From: Thiopontia sp964344135
Lineage (GTDB): Bacteria; Pseudomonadota; Gammaproteobacteria; GCF-002020875
Direction: 5' to 3'
DNA: 17,594 nt
NCBI GenBank assembly: GCA_964344135.1
Contig: CAYFMF010000033.1
Location: 1-17,594, forward strand
This document shows, in pieces, positions 6,502-13,507 of the stretch (position 1 is the stretch's first letter; every line of letters begins with the position of its first letter). The notes below the pieces were generated by a model, which saw only the letters and a list, made by a program, of their open reading frames with translations, ran no database searches and was not told where the DNA came from. Made by a program: the position numbers and the translations under genes.

Positions 6502-6879
6502 ATGGAGAAGATTTCGAGGCCCCGTTTCCTCAATCTGCTGCAGATTCGATTTCCGGCAACTGCGGTGATCTCGGTCTGCCATCGCATCTCCGGGGTACTG
6601 CTCCTTGCCCTTGTTCCACTGCTCCTTCTGCTTCTTGAGCGCTCACTGCAGAGTGCCGATGCCTTTCAACAGCTGCTCCAGCTCTGGGCCTATCTTCCCG
6701 TCCGCCTGTTCGTGGCTGCCAGTTGCTGGGCACTCCTCTACCATCTGATCTCCGGGGTTCGATTTCTGATGCTTGATATTGGCCTGGGGTTCAATAGAGA
6801 GGCTGCGCAGGGCAGTGCATGGCTTGTAGCGGGGATTGCGCTGCTGGCACTGCCTCCAATTCTCTGGATGCTGCTCTGA
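6502..6879 (+). CDS. sdhC: Succinate dehydrogenase cytochrome b556 subunit
   Basis: 125 residues, three transmembrane helices (about 27-45, 65-85, 104-123). It anchors complex II in the inner membrane and helps form the heme b and ubiquinone sites. RPRFLNLLQIRFPATAVISVCHRISG is split around the family motif SxxHRxSG (24-31), and YHLISGVRFLMLDIG (80-94) matches the HxxxGxRHxxxD helix of SdhC; His81 is the expected heme b ligand. I chose the ATG at 6502, preceded by GGAG (6494-6497), because the frame stays open upstream but that part overlaps ygfZ antisense and has no SdhC likeness. A GATAAT -10-like element (6475-6480) precedes it without a clear -35. The stop overlaps sdhD by one base (TGATG). 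Confidence 0.93.
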   Translation: MEKISRPRFLNLLQIRFPATAVISVCHRISGVLLLALVPLLLLLLERSLQSADAFQQLLQLWAYLPVRLFVAASCWALLYHLISGVRFLMLDIGLGFNREAAQGSAWLVAGIALLALPPILWMLL

Positions 6880-7211
6880 TGCCCCTGCTGAGTGGAGTGC
6901 GTGCCTGGACCATTCAACGCCTGAGCGCGGTGATTCTGCTGTTTGCGTTTCCCCTGCTTCTCTATTCCGCCCTTCAGATTGAGGAACTTGACTACAGCAG
7001 CTGGAGAGCGTGGGTGACGGGTGGTCTCAATCCAGTCTGGATTACATCTCTCTTTACAGCACTGCTTTTTCACTGCTGGATCGGTTTTCGTGATCTGTTG
7101 CTCGACTATATTCACCCCTACTGGTTGCGTGTAGCCCTGCTCGGGGGGACGGCATCCGCCCTGATCCTTCTCGGGTTCTGGCAGGTATTGGTTCTGGTAA
7201 GAGCGCTATGA
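6879..7211 (+). CDS. sdhD: Succinate dehydrogenase membrane anchor subunit
   Basis: 110 residues with three transmembrane helices (about 15-33, 53-72, 84-107). The N-terminal motif GVRAWTIQRLSAV (6-18) is typical of SdhD, and HCWIGFRDLLLDYIHP (65-80) aligns with the E. coli stretch carrying heme ligand His71 and quinone-site Tyr83: His65 and Tyr77 here have the same 12-residue spacing. It pairs with SdhC to bind heme b and reduce ubiquinone. The ATG overlaps the sdhC stop (TGATG) and the stop overlaps the sdhA start (ATGA), so translation is almost certainly coupled. The frame is open further upstream inside sdhC, but no family sequence lies there. Confidence 0.93.
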   Translation: MPLLSGVRAWTIQRLSAVILLFAFPLLLYSALQIEELDYSSWRAWVTGGLNPVWITSLFTALLFHCWIGFRDLLLDYIHPYWLRVALLGGTASALILLGFWQVLVLVRAL

Positions 7212-8974
7212 CCATCCAGCGCAGAACCTTCGATACAGTGGTGGTTGGCGCCGGGGGCGGGGGGCTGCGGGCTGCACTGCAGCTGGCCAGTGAGGAGGTG
7301 CGTGTTGCCGTGGTCTCCAAGGTATTCCCTACACGCTCCCATACCGTTGCTGCACAGGGGGGGATCAATGCCGCGCTTGGCAACGTGATGGAGGATGACT
7401 GGCGCTGGCATATGTATGACACCATCAAGGGGAGTGACTGGCTTGGTGATCAGGATGCAATCGAATACATGTGCCGCTCTGCCTACAAGCTGGTGACGGA
7501 GCTGGAGCATGCAGGGGTTCCCTTCTCTCGCCTGGAGGACGGGACCATCTATCAGCGCCCCTTTGGAGGGCAGAGCCAGAATTATGGGGGGGCACAGGCG
7601 GCCAGGACCTGTGCTGCAGCAGACCGTACCGGTCATGCCATTCTCCACTCCCTCTACCAGCAGAATCTGGCGGCAAAGACCCACTTCTTTGATGAGTACT
7701 TTGCACTGGACCTGCTGCGCGACGAGGCGGGTCGGGTGGTTGGTCTCCTGGTGCTCAATATTGCAACCGGTGAACCGCTGCTGCTGGATGCAAAAACCGT
7801 CCTGCTGGCGACTGGTGGGGCCGGTCAGATCTTCAGGACCACCACCAATGCAATGATCAATACCGGGGACGGGATGGCAATGGTCCTGCGCGCCGGAATT
7901 CCGCTGCAGGATATGGAGTTCTTTCAGTTCCACCCCACCGGCATTGCCGGCAAGGGGATGCTGCTCTCCGAGGGGGCGAGAGGTGAGGGTGGCTACCTGA
8001 TCAATGGCGAGGGAGAACGCTTCATGGAGCGTTACGCCCCAAACGCAAGGGATCTGGCCAGCCGGGATGTGGTCAGCCGTGCCATCTTCCTGGAGGTGGA
8101 GGCGGGACGTGGGTGTGGTCCCAACAAGGATCATGTATTGCTGAAGGTGGATCACCTGGGGGAGGAGGTGGTGAAAAAACGGCTGCCGGCCATTCGCGAT
8201 CTTGCACTGACCTTTGCCCATCTCGATATGGCCAGAGAGCCGATACCGGTCTACCCAACCGCACACTATACGATGGGGGGGATTCCCACCAACCGTTTTG
8301 GAGAGGTCCTGGGGCAGGATGGTGATCACGCAGCGGCTGTTCCCGGCCTCTATGCGGTGGGGGAGTGTGCCTGTGTCTCGGTCCATGGGGCTAATCGGCT
8401 GGGTGGAAACTCACTGCTCGATATTGTGGTCTTTGGTCGTGCTGCCGGGAAGCGGATTCTGCAATACCACCGCCAGCAGAAGCACCGTTCAGCGGTTCCG
8501 GAGGCTGCAGTGGCCGCAGCAACCGCCCGTCTTGAACGCTGGCGCAACAGTGTCGTAGCAGGTGGCGAATCTGTTGCGGCACTGCGGGATGAGCTGAAGG
8601 GGGCGATGGAGCGCTACTGCGGGGTTTATCGGAGCGATGAGGTGCTGCAGCAGGGGGTGGAGAGGGTGAGGGCCATCCGCGAGAGGGTGGATCGTGCCTC
8701 GATAGGGGATCACAGCAAGGTTTTCAACACCGCACTGATTGAGGCGCTGGAGCTGGAGAATCTGGCCGATGTGGCGCTGGCCACCGTCGTCTCTGCGGCC
8801 GCCCGCAGGGAGAGTCGGGGTGCCCACTCCAGAACCGACTACCCGCAGCGGGATGATGAGAACTGGCTGCGCCACTCGCTCTTCACCCTGCAGGGTGAGC
8901 GGCTTCACTACAAGCCGGTCAACATGAGTCCGGAGACAGAGCCGGCCGTCCCACCCAGGGCGAGGGTCTACTGA
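7208..8974 (+). CDS. sdhA: Succinate dehydrogenase flavoprotein subunit
   Basis: 588 residues, full length. Carries covalent FAD and oxidises succinate to fumarate on the cytoplasmic face of complex II. The dinucleotide fold VVVGAGGGGLRAAL is at 11-24; SHTVAAQGG (44-52) carries His45, the expected FAD-attachment residue, at the same number as in E. coli. Other signatures are QSQNYGGAQAARTCAAADRTGH, EFFQFHPTGI, LLSEGARGEGGYL (active-site Arg), HYTMGGIPTN and HGANRLGGNSLLDIVVFGRAAG. Covalent FAD and the sdhC/sdhD context favour succinate dehydrogenase over fumarate reductase. It overlaps sdhD by 4 nt. Flavinylation would be helped by SdhE, encoded after sdhB. The downstream junction is unusual: the repeat element follows the stop instead of sdhB. 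Confidence 0.97.
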   Translation: MTIQRRTFDTVVVGAGGGGLRAALQLASEEVRVAVVSKVFPTRSHTVAAQGGINAALGNVMEDDWRWHMYDTIKGSDWLGDQDAIEYMCRSAYKLVTELEHAGVPFSRLEDGTIYQRPFGGQSQNYGGAQAARTCAAADRTGHAILHSLYQQNLAAKTHFFDEYFALDLLRDEAGRVVGLLVLNIATGEPLLLDAKTVLLATGGAGQIFRTTTNAMINTGDGMAMVLRAGIPLQDMEFFQFHPTGIAGKGMLLSEGARGEGGYLINGEGERFMERYAPNARDLASRDVVSRAIFLEVEAGRGCGPNKDHVLLKVDHLGEEVVKKRLPAIRDLALTFAHLDMAREPIPVYPTAHYTMGGIPTNRFGEVLGQDGDHAAAVPGLYAVGECACVSVHGANRLGGNSLLDIVVFGRAAGKRILQYHRQQKHRSAVPEAAVAAATARLERWRNSVVAGGESVAALRDELKGAMERYCGVYRSDEVLQQGVERVRAIRERVDRASIGDHSKVFNTALIEALELENLADVALATVVSAAARRESRGAHSRTDYPQRDDENWLRHSLFTLQGERLHYKPVNMSPETEPAVPPRARVY

Positions 8975-8980
8975 GGTGAA

Positions 8981-8986
8981 AAGGAG
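8981..8986 (+). promoter_or_regulatory. Orphaned Shine-Dalgarno after sdhA
   Basis: AAGGAG begins 7 nt after the sdhA stop (8972-8974), exactly where the sdhB ribosome-binding site would be expected in a compact operon. No ATG, GTG or TTG at usable distance opens a credible gene; sdhB begins 285 nt further on. Seen directly; that it once served sdhB is inference. Confidence 0.6.
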
Positions 8987-9002
8987 CTACCTATCAATAG
9001 TC

Positions 9003-9234
9003 GCATAAGTTTTGGCAGTCCTGAGCTGCAGCCGTCTGCGGCCATGGAAGGCCGCAGTCGAGCGATACATGGATGTACTAGAGCGTGTTGCAGGCAGGAG
9101 CTGTCATTACTTATGCAACGCTTTATAGAGGCAACGTCTATTGGCTGGTTACCGGCAGTACAATCCGTGACACGCGGTAAATACATCCCTGTACGCTTGA
9201 CGGCAGCATCCCTGCTGTCGACAGTCACGGATTG
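9003..9234. repeat. Structured intergenic repeat element (two inverted hairpin modules)
   Basis: Non-coding insert between sdhA and sdhB. Module A (9003-9116) is bounded by GCATAAGT and its inverse ACTTATGC. It contains hairpin CTGCGGCC/GGCCGCAG (9036-9043/9050-9057) and TACAT/ATGTA (9066-9070/9073-9077); AGCG-TTGCA also pairs with TGCAACGCT. Module B (9161-9234) is bounded by an 11-bp perfect inverted repeat CAATCCGTGAC/GTCACGGATTG and contains TACA-TCCC-TGTA (9182-9193) and CAGCA-TCCC-TGCTG (9204-9217). Read on the opposite strand, module B has the same order as A: strong hairpin, about 10-nt spacer (GTCAAGCG versus GTCGAGCG), TACA/TGTA hairpin. It resembles REP- or MITE-like dispersed repeats of gammaproteobacteria. 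No transposase and no clear target duplication were seen. Only one copy pair is in the window, so dispersal is unproven. Confidence 0.65.
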
Positions 9235-9270
9235 CACCGCCCGCAGCCACCCAAATAACAGAGATTCTGG

Positions 9271-9972
9271 ATGAAGTTCTCAATCTACCGCTTTGATCCG
9301 GAAAATGATTCTGAGCCAGGAATGGAGGCGTATGAGCTTCCGGACAGTGAGATCAGCGGTGAGATGATGGTGCTGGAGGCACTGAAGAGGCTCAAGGAGA
9401 TCGACGAGACCCTCGCCTTCCGAAAGTCCTGCGGTGAGGGGGTCTGTGGTTCGGACGGGATGAACATCAATGGCCGCAACCGTCTCGCCTGTATCACGCC
9501 ACTCAGCGAACTGAGAGAGCCCATTGTGATCCGGCCGCTGCCCGGGCAGCCGGTTATCCGGGATCTGATTGTCGACATGGATCCCTTCTTCCGCCAGTAC
9601 CGGGCGGTAAAACCGTGGCTGACAGTTCATGGTCAGGAGCCGGAGGAGGAGTACCGGCAGTCGCCAGAGCAGCGTGAGAGGCTGGATGGGCTCTATGAGT
9701 GCATCCTCTGTGGCTGCTGCTCGACCGCCTGCCCCTCCTTCTGGTGGAATCCGGACCGCTTCCTCGGTCCCGCAGCGCTGCTTCAGGCGCTGCGCTTTGT
9801 TGCCGACAGTCGGGATCAGGAGACCACGGAGCGGCTCAAGGCGCTGCAGGGGCCATTTGCACTCTTTCGTTGTCGCACCATCATGAACTGTACCAACAGC
9901 TGTCCCAAGGGGCTCAATCCCGCAGATGCCATCGGCAAGCTGCGAGAGGCGATGCTGAAGCGTTCCCTGTGA
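9271..9972 (+). CDS. sdhB: Succinate dehydrogenase iron-sulfur subunit
   Basis: 233 residues, full length; passes electrons from FAD to quinone through three Fe-S clusters. [2Fe-2S] ligands lie in SCGEGVCGSDG (Cys54, Cys59, Asp62) plus Cys74; the other clusters use CILCGCCSTACP (Cys144, Cys147, Cys150, Cys154) and CRTIMNCTNSCP (Cys201, Cys207, Cys211). All expected ligands are present. The ATG at 9271 is chosen because MKFSIYRFDPE is the usual first strand; only a weak GAG (9261-9263) precedes it, while a good AAGGAG is stranded right after sdhA, beyond the repeat. This suggests lower or altered translation relative to sdhA, or an internal promoter. Its stop overlaps the sdhE start by 4 nt. 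Confidence 0.96.
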   Translation: MKFSIYRFDPENDSEPGMEAYELPDSEISGEMMVLEALKRLKEIDETLAFRKSCGEGVCGSDGMNINGRNRLACITPLSELREPIVIRPLPGQPVIRDLIVDMDPFFRQYRAVKPWLTVHGQEPEEEYRQSPEQRERLDGLYECILCGCCSTACPSFWWNPDRFLGPAALLQALRFVADSRDQETTERLKALQGPFALFRCRTIMNCTNSCPKGLNPADAIGKLREAMLKRSL

Positions 9973-10244
9973 GTGGTATCGCGATCACCCATTCTCAACT
10001 TCTCTGGCGCTGTCGGCGCGGGATGCTGGAGCTCGATCTGATATTGAGGGGCTATGCAGAGAACCATTTTCGGCAGGCACCAGCCGTCCTGCAGCAGCAG
10101 TTCCTGTTGCTGCTGGAGCACTCTGACCAGCAGCTGCAGCAGTGGCTGGTGACCGATGGTTCAGCGGTGGAGGAGGGGGTGCGGGCAATTGTCCGGCAGC
10201 TGCGTCAACCCGGCACCATCATGGATACTGCTCCCACCGGTTAG
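9969..10244 (+). CDS. sdhE: SdhE, FAD assembly factor for succinate dehydrogenase
   Basis: 91 residues, the usual size for this small helical protein. The signature RRGMLELDLIL (17-27) contains the conserved RGxxE that docks on SdhA; the end is the typical acidic/hydrophobic helix region with QQWLVTDG. It promotes covalent attachment of FAD to SdhA (His45 here). The start is a GTG (9969-9971) in a GTGA overlap with the sdhB stop; the longer open frame upstream is a shadow inside sdhB. Having sdhE as the last gene of the sdh operon makes functional sense. It converges with nadB, 32 bp away, with no obvious terminator between them. Confidence 0.88.
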   Translation: MSGIAITHSQLLWRCRRGMLELDLILRGYAENHFRQAPAVLQQQFLLLLEHSDQQLQQWLVTDGSAVEEGVRAIVRQLRQPGTIMDTAPTG

Positions 10245-10276
10245 AGTTCTGCAAATGGCCCGAACGTATTGATAGA

Positions 10277-11884
10277 TCATCTGCGAGGATTCAGGATCGT
10301 GTTTTCGGCCCTCTCCAGCAGCCCTGGATGGTCGAGGGTGTAGTGCAGCCCACGGCTCTCCTTGCGCTGTAGAGCGGAGTGGATGATCAGTTCGGCAACC
10401 TGCGCCAGGTTACGCAGCTCCAGCAGATTGTTGGAGATCCGGAAGTTGCTGTAGTACTCGGCAATCTCAAGCTGGAGCAGTTCAATACGGCGCTCTGCCC
10501 GCTCCAGCCGTTTGGTTGTTCGCACAATTCCGACGTAGTCCCACATGAAGCGGCGCAACTCATCCCAGTTGTGTGAGACCACCACCTCCTCATCGGAGTC
10601 GGTGACCCGGCTCTCATCCCAGGGCGGGATCGTCCCCTTCACCCTCTTCTCCCCACTGCTCTGGTTGATTGCATTGGCTGCCGCAGTTGCAAATACCAGA
10701 CACTCGAGCAGAGAGTTGCTTGCCATCCGGTTGGCACCATGCAGTCCGGTATGGGCAACCTCTCCAACGGCATAGAGGCCAGGCAGGTCGGTTTTTCCAT
10801 CCATGCCGGTCATTACGCCGCCACAGGTGTAGTGTGCAGCGGGCACAACCGGAATGGGCTCACGGGTCATGTCGATCCCAAACTCCAGCAGTCGGCTCTG
10901 AACCATCGGGAAGTGGGTGCGGATAAATTCCGGATCCCTGAAGCTGATGTCGAGGTAGAGGTGCTCCACTCCGAGCCGTTTCATCTCATGGTCTATGGCC
11001 CGCGCAACAATATCCCTGGGGGCCAGCTCCTCTCTGGGGTCAAAGCGCCCCATAAAGGGCTCCATCGAGGGTAGAAGCAGTTTTCCTCCCTCACCACGGA
11101 CCGCCTCGGTAATCAGGAAGGATTTGGCCTGCGTGTGGTAGAGACAGGTGGGGTGGAACTGGTTGAACTCCATGTTGGCGACCCGGCAGCCGGCACGCCA
11201 CGCCATGGCGATCCCGTCACCAGTGGAGATATCGGGGTTGCTGGTATAGAGGTAGACCTTGCTTCCTCCCCCGGTGGCCAACACCACACGGGGTGACTGG
11301 AAGGTGTGAACCTGGTCACTCTCTCTGTCGAGAATGTAGGCCCCGACCACCCGATCACCCTCCCGGTTTTCTCCCTCTGCCAGTTTGGAGCTGGTGATCA
11401 GGTCGATGGCGATATGGTTCTCGAAGAGCTCGATATTCTCCCGCTCTCTGACCTGCTGGCTGAGTGTGGTCTCAATCTCCCTGCCGGTACTGTCTGCGGC
11501 ATGGAGTACACGACGTCTGCTGTGACCCCCCTCGCGTGTCAGGTGGAAGGGGGAGTTGGGGTCTGAGGGTTCAGTGTGTGTGAATTCAACCCCGCTGCTG
11601 ATCAGATTCTCGATGGAGGTGTGGGCGCTCTCGACCGCGAAGCGGACAACCTCCTCATCGCAGAGCCCGGCACCGGCATGCAGGGTGTCACTCACATGGG
11701 ACTCAATGGAGTCATCCTTGTCGAGAACAGCAGCGATACCACCCTGTGCATAGAGGGTGCTCCCCTCATCCAGCCGGGACTTGGAGAGCAGTGCAACCTT
11801 GAGTTCGGGAGCAAGCTGCAGGGCCAGTGTAAGGCCTGCTGCACCGCTGCCGATAATCAGGACATCGTGTTGATAGAGTGCCAT
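10277..11884 (-). CDS. nadB: L-aspartate oxidase
   Basis: 535 residues. Oxidises L-aspartate to iminoaspartate, the first step of de novo NAD synthesis. It is close to E. coli NadB along its length: HDVLIIGSGAAGLTLAL (6-22), STLYAQGGIAAV (42-53, lacking the FAD-linking His found in SdhA, as expected for non-covalent FAD), REGGHSRRRVLHAADSTGRE, EFNQFHPTCLYH, VPAAHYTCGGVM, HGANRMASNSLLECL and a C-terminal SNNLLELRNL...RKESRGLH. A longer frame from a GTG at 11942-11944 exists, but the ATG at 11882-11884 matches the family N-terminus. No Shine-Dalgarno precedes that ATG. It is divergent from rpoE, as in Pseudomonas, with 118 bp between the starts, so their control regions overlap. Confidence 0.96.
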   Translation of the reverse strand: MALYQHDVLIIGSGAAGLTLALQLAPELKVALLSKSRLDEGSTLYAQGGIAAVLDKDDSIESHVSDTLHAGAGLCDEEVVRFAVESAHTSIENLISSGVEFTHTEPSDPNSPFHLTREGGHSRRRVLHAADSTGREIETTLSQQVRERENIELFENHIAIDLITSSKLAEGENREGDRVVGAYILDRESDQVHTFQSPRVVLATGGGSKVYLYTSNPDISTGDGIAMAWRAGCRVANMEFNQFHPTCLYHTQAKSFLITEAVRGEGGKLLLPSMEPFMGRFDPREELAPRDIVARAIDHEMKRLGVEHLYLDISFRDPEFIRTHFPMVQSRLLEFGIDMTREPIPVVPAAHYTCGGVMTGMDGKTDLPGLYAVGEVAHTGLHGANRMASNSLLECLVFATAAANAINQSSGEKRVKGTIPPWDESRVTDSDEEVVVSHNWDELRRFMWDYVGIVRTTKRLERAERRIELLQLEIAEYYSNFRISNNLLELRNLAQVAELIIHSALQRKESRGLHYTLDHPGLLERAENTILNPRR

Positions 11885-11908
11885 TGGTTGGTGGGGAGTA
11901 AATATGCG

Positions 11909-11935
11909 GAACCATTTTACAATGCCCGAGTCTAT
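11909..11935 (+). promoter_or_regulatory. Candidate sigma-E-dependent promoter of the rpoE operon
   Basis: GAACCA (11909-11914; preceded by G, giving GGAAC) and TCTAT (11931-11935) are separated by 16 nt. The RpoE/AlgU consensus is GAACTT-N16/17-TCTGA, so GAAC and TCT match at correct spacing. Transcription from about 11942 would give a leader of about 60 nt and autoregulation, as is usual for rpoE operons. On the opposite strand a TAAAAT -10-like element for nadB (plus 11914-11919) lies within it. Confidence 0.55.
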
Positions 11936-12002
11936 TTCATCCACTGTGTTGTTGTGCTCTTTATGCTACTGTCACCGCTACTGAAGGAGAGAAGGATTTC
12001 AA

Positions 12003-12581
12003 TTGGAACAGCGAGCTGTTGATCAACTGCTGGTAGAGCGGGTGCAGCAGGGGGAGAAGCGAGCCTTTGACCTGCTGGTGCTGAAATATCAGCAGAAAGT
12101 GGTCACCCTGGTGGGGCGTTTCGTCAAGGACCATGCCGAGGCCGAGGATGTGGCCCAGGAGGCCTTTATCCGTGCCTACCGTGCGCTGCCCAACTTTCGT
12201 GGCGAGAGTGCCTTCTATACCTGGCTCTACCGGATTGCGGTCAACACGGCCAAGAACCATCTGGTGGCCAGGGGGCGACGCCCACCGGCCAGTGATCTGG
12301 ATGCTGAGGATGCGGAACTTTTTTTTCAGGAGGAGGGTCTGACAGAGCAGGCAACACCGGAAAATGAACTGTTGCGGGACGAGGTAGAGCGGACACTCTC
12401 TCATGCCCTGGAGACCCTGTCGGAAGATTTGAAAATGGCGATAACATTGCGAGAGCTGGAAGGGATGAGTTACGAGGAGATTGCGGACATTATGGGGTGC
12501 CCGATCGGGACCGTTCGCTCAAGAATTTTTCGTGCCCGTGAGGCGATTTCCCGGCAGCTAGAGGCGTTGGGAGCGGGGTGA
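12003..12581 (+). CDS. rpoE: ECF sigma factor, RpoE/AlgU type
   Basis: 192 residues, full length. Directs RNA polymerase to envelope-stress promoters and is held inactive by a membrane anti-sigma factor. Region 2 shows EDVAQEAFIRAYRALPNFRGESAFYTWLYRIAVNTAKN split around DVxQEAFIxAYRAL and FYTWLYRIAVNTAKN; region 4 shows TLRELEGMSYEEIADIMGCP and GTVRSRIFRARE, nearly word for word as in E. coli RpoE. The start is TTG at 12003, with AAGGA 6 nt upstream (11992-11996); it gives the expected N-terminus (EQRAVDQLLVERVQQGEKRAF), and no ATG nearby does. The stop overlaps the next ATG (TGATG), coupling sigma and anti-sigma synthesis. In Pseudomonas the same gene is algU. Confidence 0.95.
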   Translation: MEQRAVDQLLVERVQQGEKRAFDLLVLKYQQKVVTLVGRFVKDHAEAEDVAQEAFIRAYRALPNFRGESAFYTWLYRIAVNTAKNHLVARGRRPPASDLDAEDAELFFQEEGLTEQATPENELLRDEVERTLSHALETLSEDLKMAITLRELEGMSYEEIADIMGCPIGTVRSRIFRAREAISRQLEALGAG

Positions 12582-13507
12582 TGGATCAACAGAACAGAAT
12601 GGTAGAACAGCTCTCTGCGCTGATGGATGGTGAGCTCTCCGGGGAGGAGCTTGACCGTTTGCTGGCCGCGATTGAGAGCCATCCCGAGCTCAGGCAGCAG
12701 TGGGCCAGCCACCATGCAGCACGTCAGCTGCTCTTTGAGAAGGGTGGCGGGCTGGATCCAGCCACTCATGGCGCTGCCGGTACGCGGTTTGCGGATCGTC
12801 TCTCGGCCAGGCTGGAGGGGGAGCCACCCCTGCTGGCCCCGCAGAGAAAGGAGGGCCGGAAACAGGGTGGTGGGGTGAGAGGTTCCGGGTGGGTCCCCTA
12901 TGCACTGGCTGCATCACTGGCTGTGGTGGCATTTCTTGTTGTTGAGCAGACGAACATTGTCGAACCCCAGCCTGCTCAGGTGGCGGAGAGTGCGCCCAGG
13001 GTGGTTGCAGGGGTTGAAACCGAATGGGTTGAGGTCGATGGGGCGTGGGTTGAGCGGCTGGTCACTTCATCAGAACAGGCCGCTCGCGTACGCTCCTATC
13101 TGGTGCGTCATGATGAGAATCGGGGGAGGGGGCAAAATGTCGCATCCCTGGTCTCCACTGCGCAGCATCCACGAGATGAGAGCCGAGGGGTGGTGAGGCA
13201 CATTATCGGCTGGAGGGCGGGATGGCTCCCGGATGGATACAGCAGGGTGGACACACTTCAGCATGAGATCCCCGCATTTGGTGGTGCTGTTGACCACCTT
13301 GTGCTCAGCAATGGTGCGGATGTCTTTTCAATCTTTGTCGAGAAGTCTGCCCATCAGGGGGTTACAGAAAAGCAGATGGAGCGCCGGGGGCGGGAGTTGA
13401 ATATCTACAGCCACTCCATGCTGGGACACAGGATTACGGTGTTGGGTGAGTTGCCAATGGAGGTGATCAGGCAGGTCGCAACCTCGGTGGAGGCAGAGCG
13501 TGGTTAA
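12581..13507 (+). CDS. Fused anti-sigma factor: RseA/MucA-like protein + RseB/MucB C-terminal domain
   Basis: 308 residues, longer than RseA or MucA (about 190-220) and unlike either partner alone. Residues 7-80 are the cytoplasmic sigma-binding domain (EQLSALMDGELSGEEL; then ESHPELRQQW). A single transmembrane helix lies at about 104-122. The periplasmic part has QAARVRSYLVRHDEN (167-180), matching the RxxxYLxxH stretch of RseA/MucA. From about 208 the sequence changes to GWRAGWLPDGYSRVDT, HLVLSNGADVFSIFVE and MLGHRITVLGELP, which I recognise as the RseB/MucB C-terminal domain. The N-terminal, LolA-like sensor domain of RseB (about 200 residues) is missing. The locus order rpoE-rseA-rseB-rseC-mucD is otherwise kept, so this looks like an in-frame fusion with deletion. 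The ATG at 12581 overlaps the rpoE stop; a GTG one codon earlier is also open. The fusion reading is from motif recognition and needs a profile search. Confidence 0.8.
   Translation: MDQQNRMVEQLSALMDGELSGEELDRLLAAIESHPELRQQWASHHAARQLLFEKGGGLDPATHGAAGTRFADRLSARLEGEPPLLAPQRKEGRKQGGGVRGSGWVPYALAASLAVVAFLVVEQTNIVEPQPAQVAESAPRVVAGVETEWVEVDGAWVERLVTSSEQAARVRSYLVRHDENRGRGQNVASLVSTAQHPRDESRGVVRHIIGWRAGWLPDGYSRVDTLQHEIPAFGGAVDHLVLSNGADVFSIFVEKSAHQGVTEKQMERRGRELNIYSHSMLGHRITVLGELPMEVIRQVATSVEAERG

Noticed and set aside
7118..8386. 422-residue open frame on the minus strand inside the sdh genes
   Set aside because: Lies wholly antisense to sdhD/sdhA, which are certain. Its translation shows no family motif and reflects the codon bias of the sense gene.
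9003..9234. Possible CRISPR array or integron attC site in the hairpin-rich gap
   Set aside because: The short palindromes are not identical direct repeats with unique spacers, and the conserved core sites of attC are not visible.
9044..9274. 76-codon plus-strand ORF in the sdhA-sdhB gap
   Set aside because: It runs through the hairpins of the repeat element and ends across the sdhB start; no ribosome-binding site and no protein-like features.
7208..9972. sdhA/sdhB as a fumarate reductase
   Set aside because: Two heme-type anchor subunits of SdhC/SdhD kind, an sdhE neighbour and the SdhA signatures fit succinate dehydrogenase better.
11882..11944. Longer nadB beginning at GTG 11942-11944
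   Set aside because: The extra 20 residues have no counterpart in NadB and would overlap the rpoE control region; the ATG at 11882-11884 gives the family N-terminus, though it too lacks a Shine-Dalgarno.
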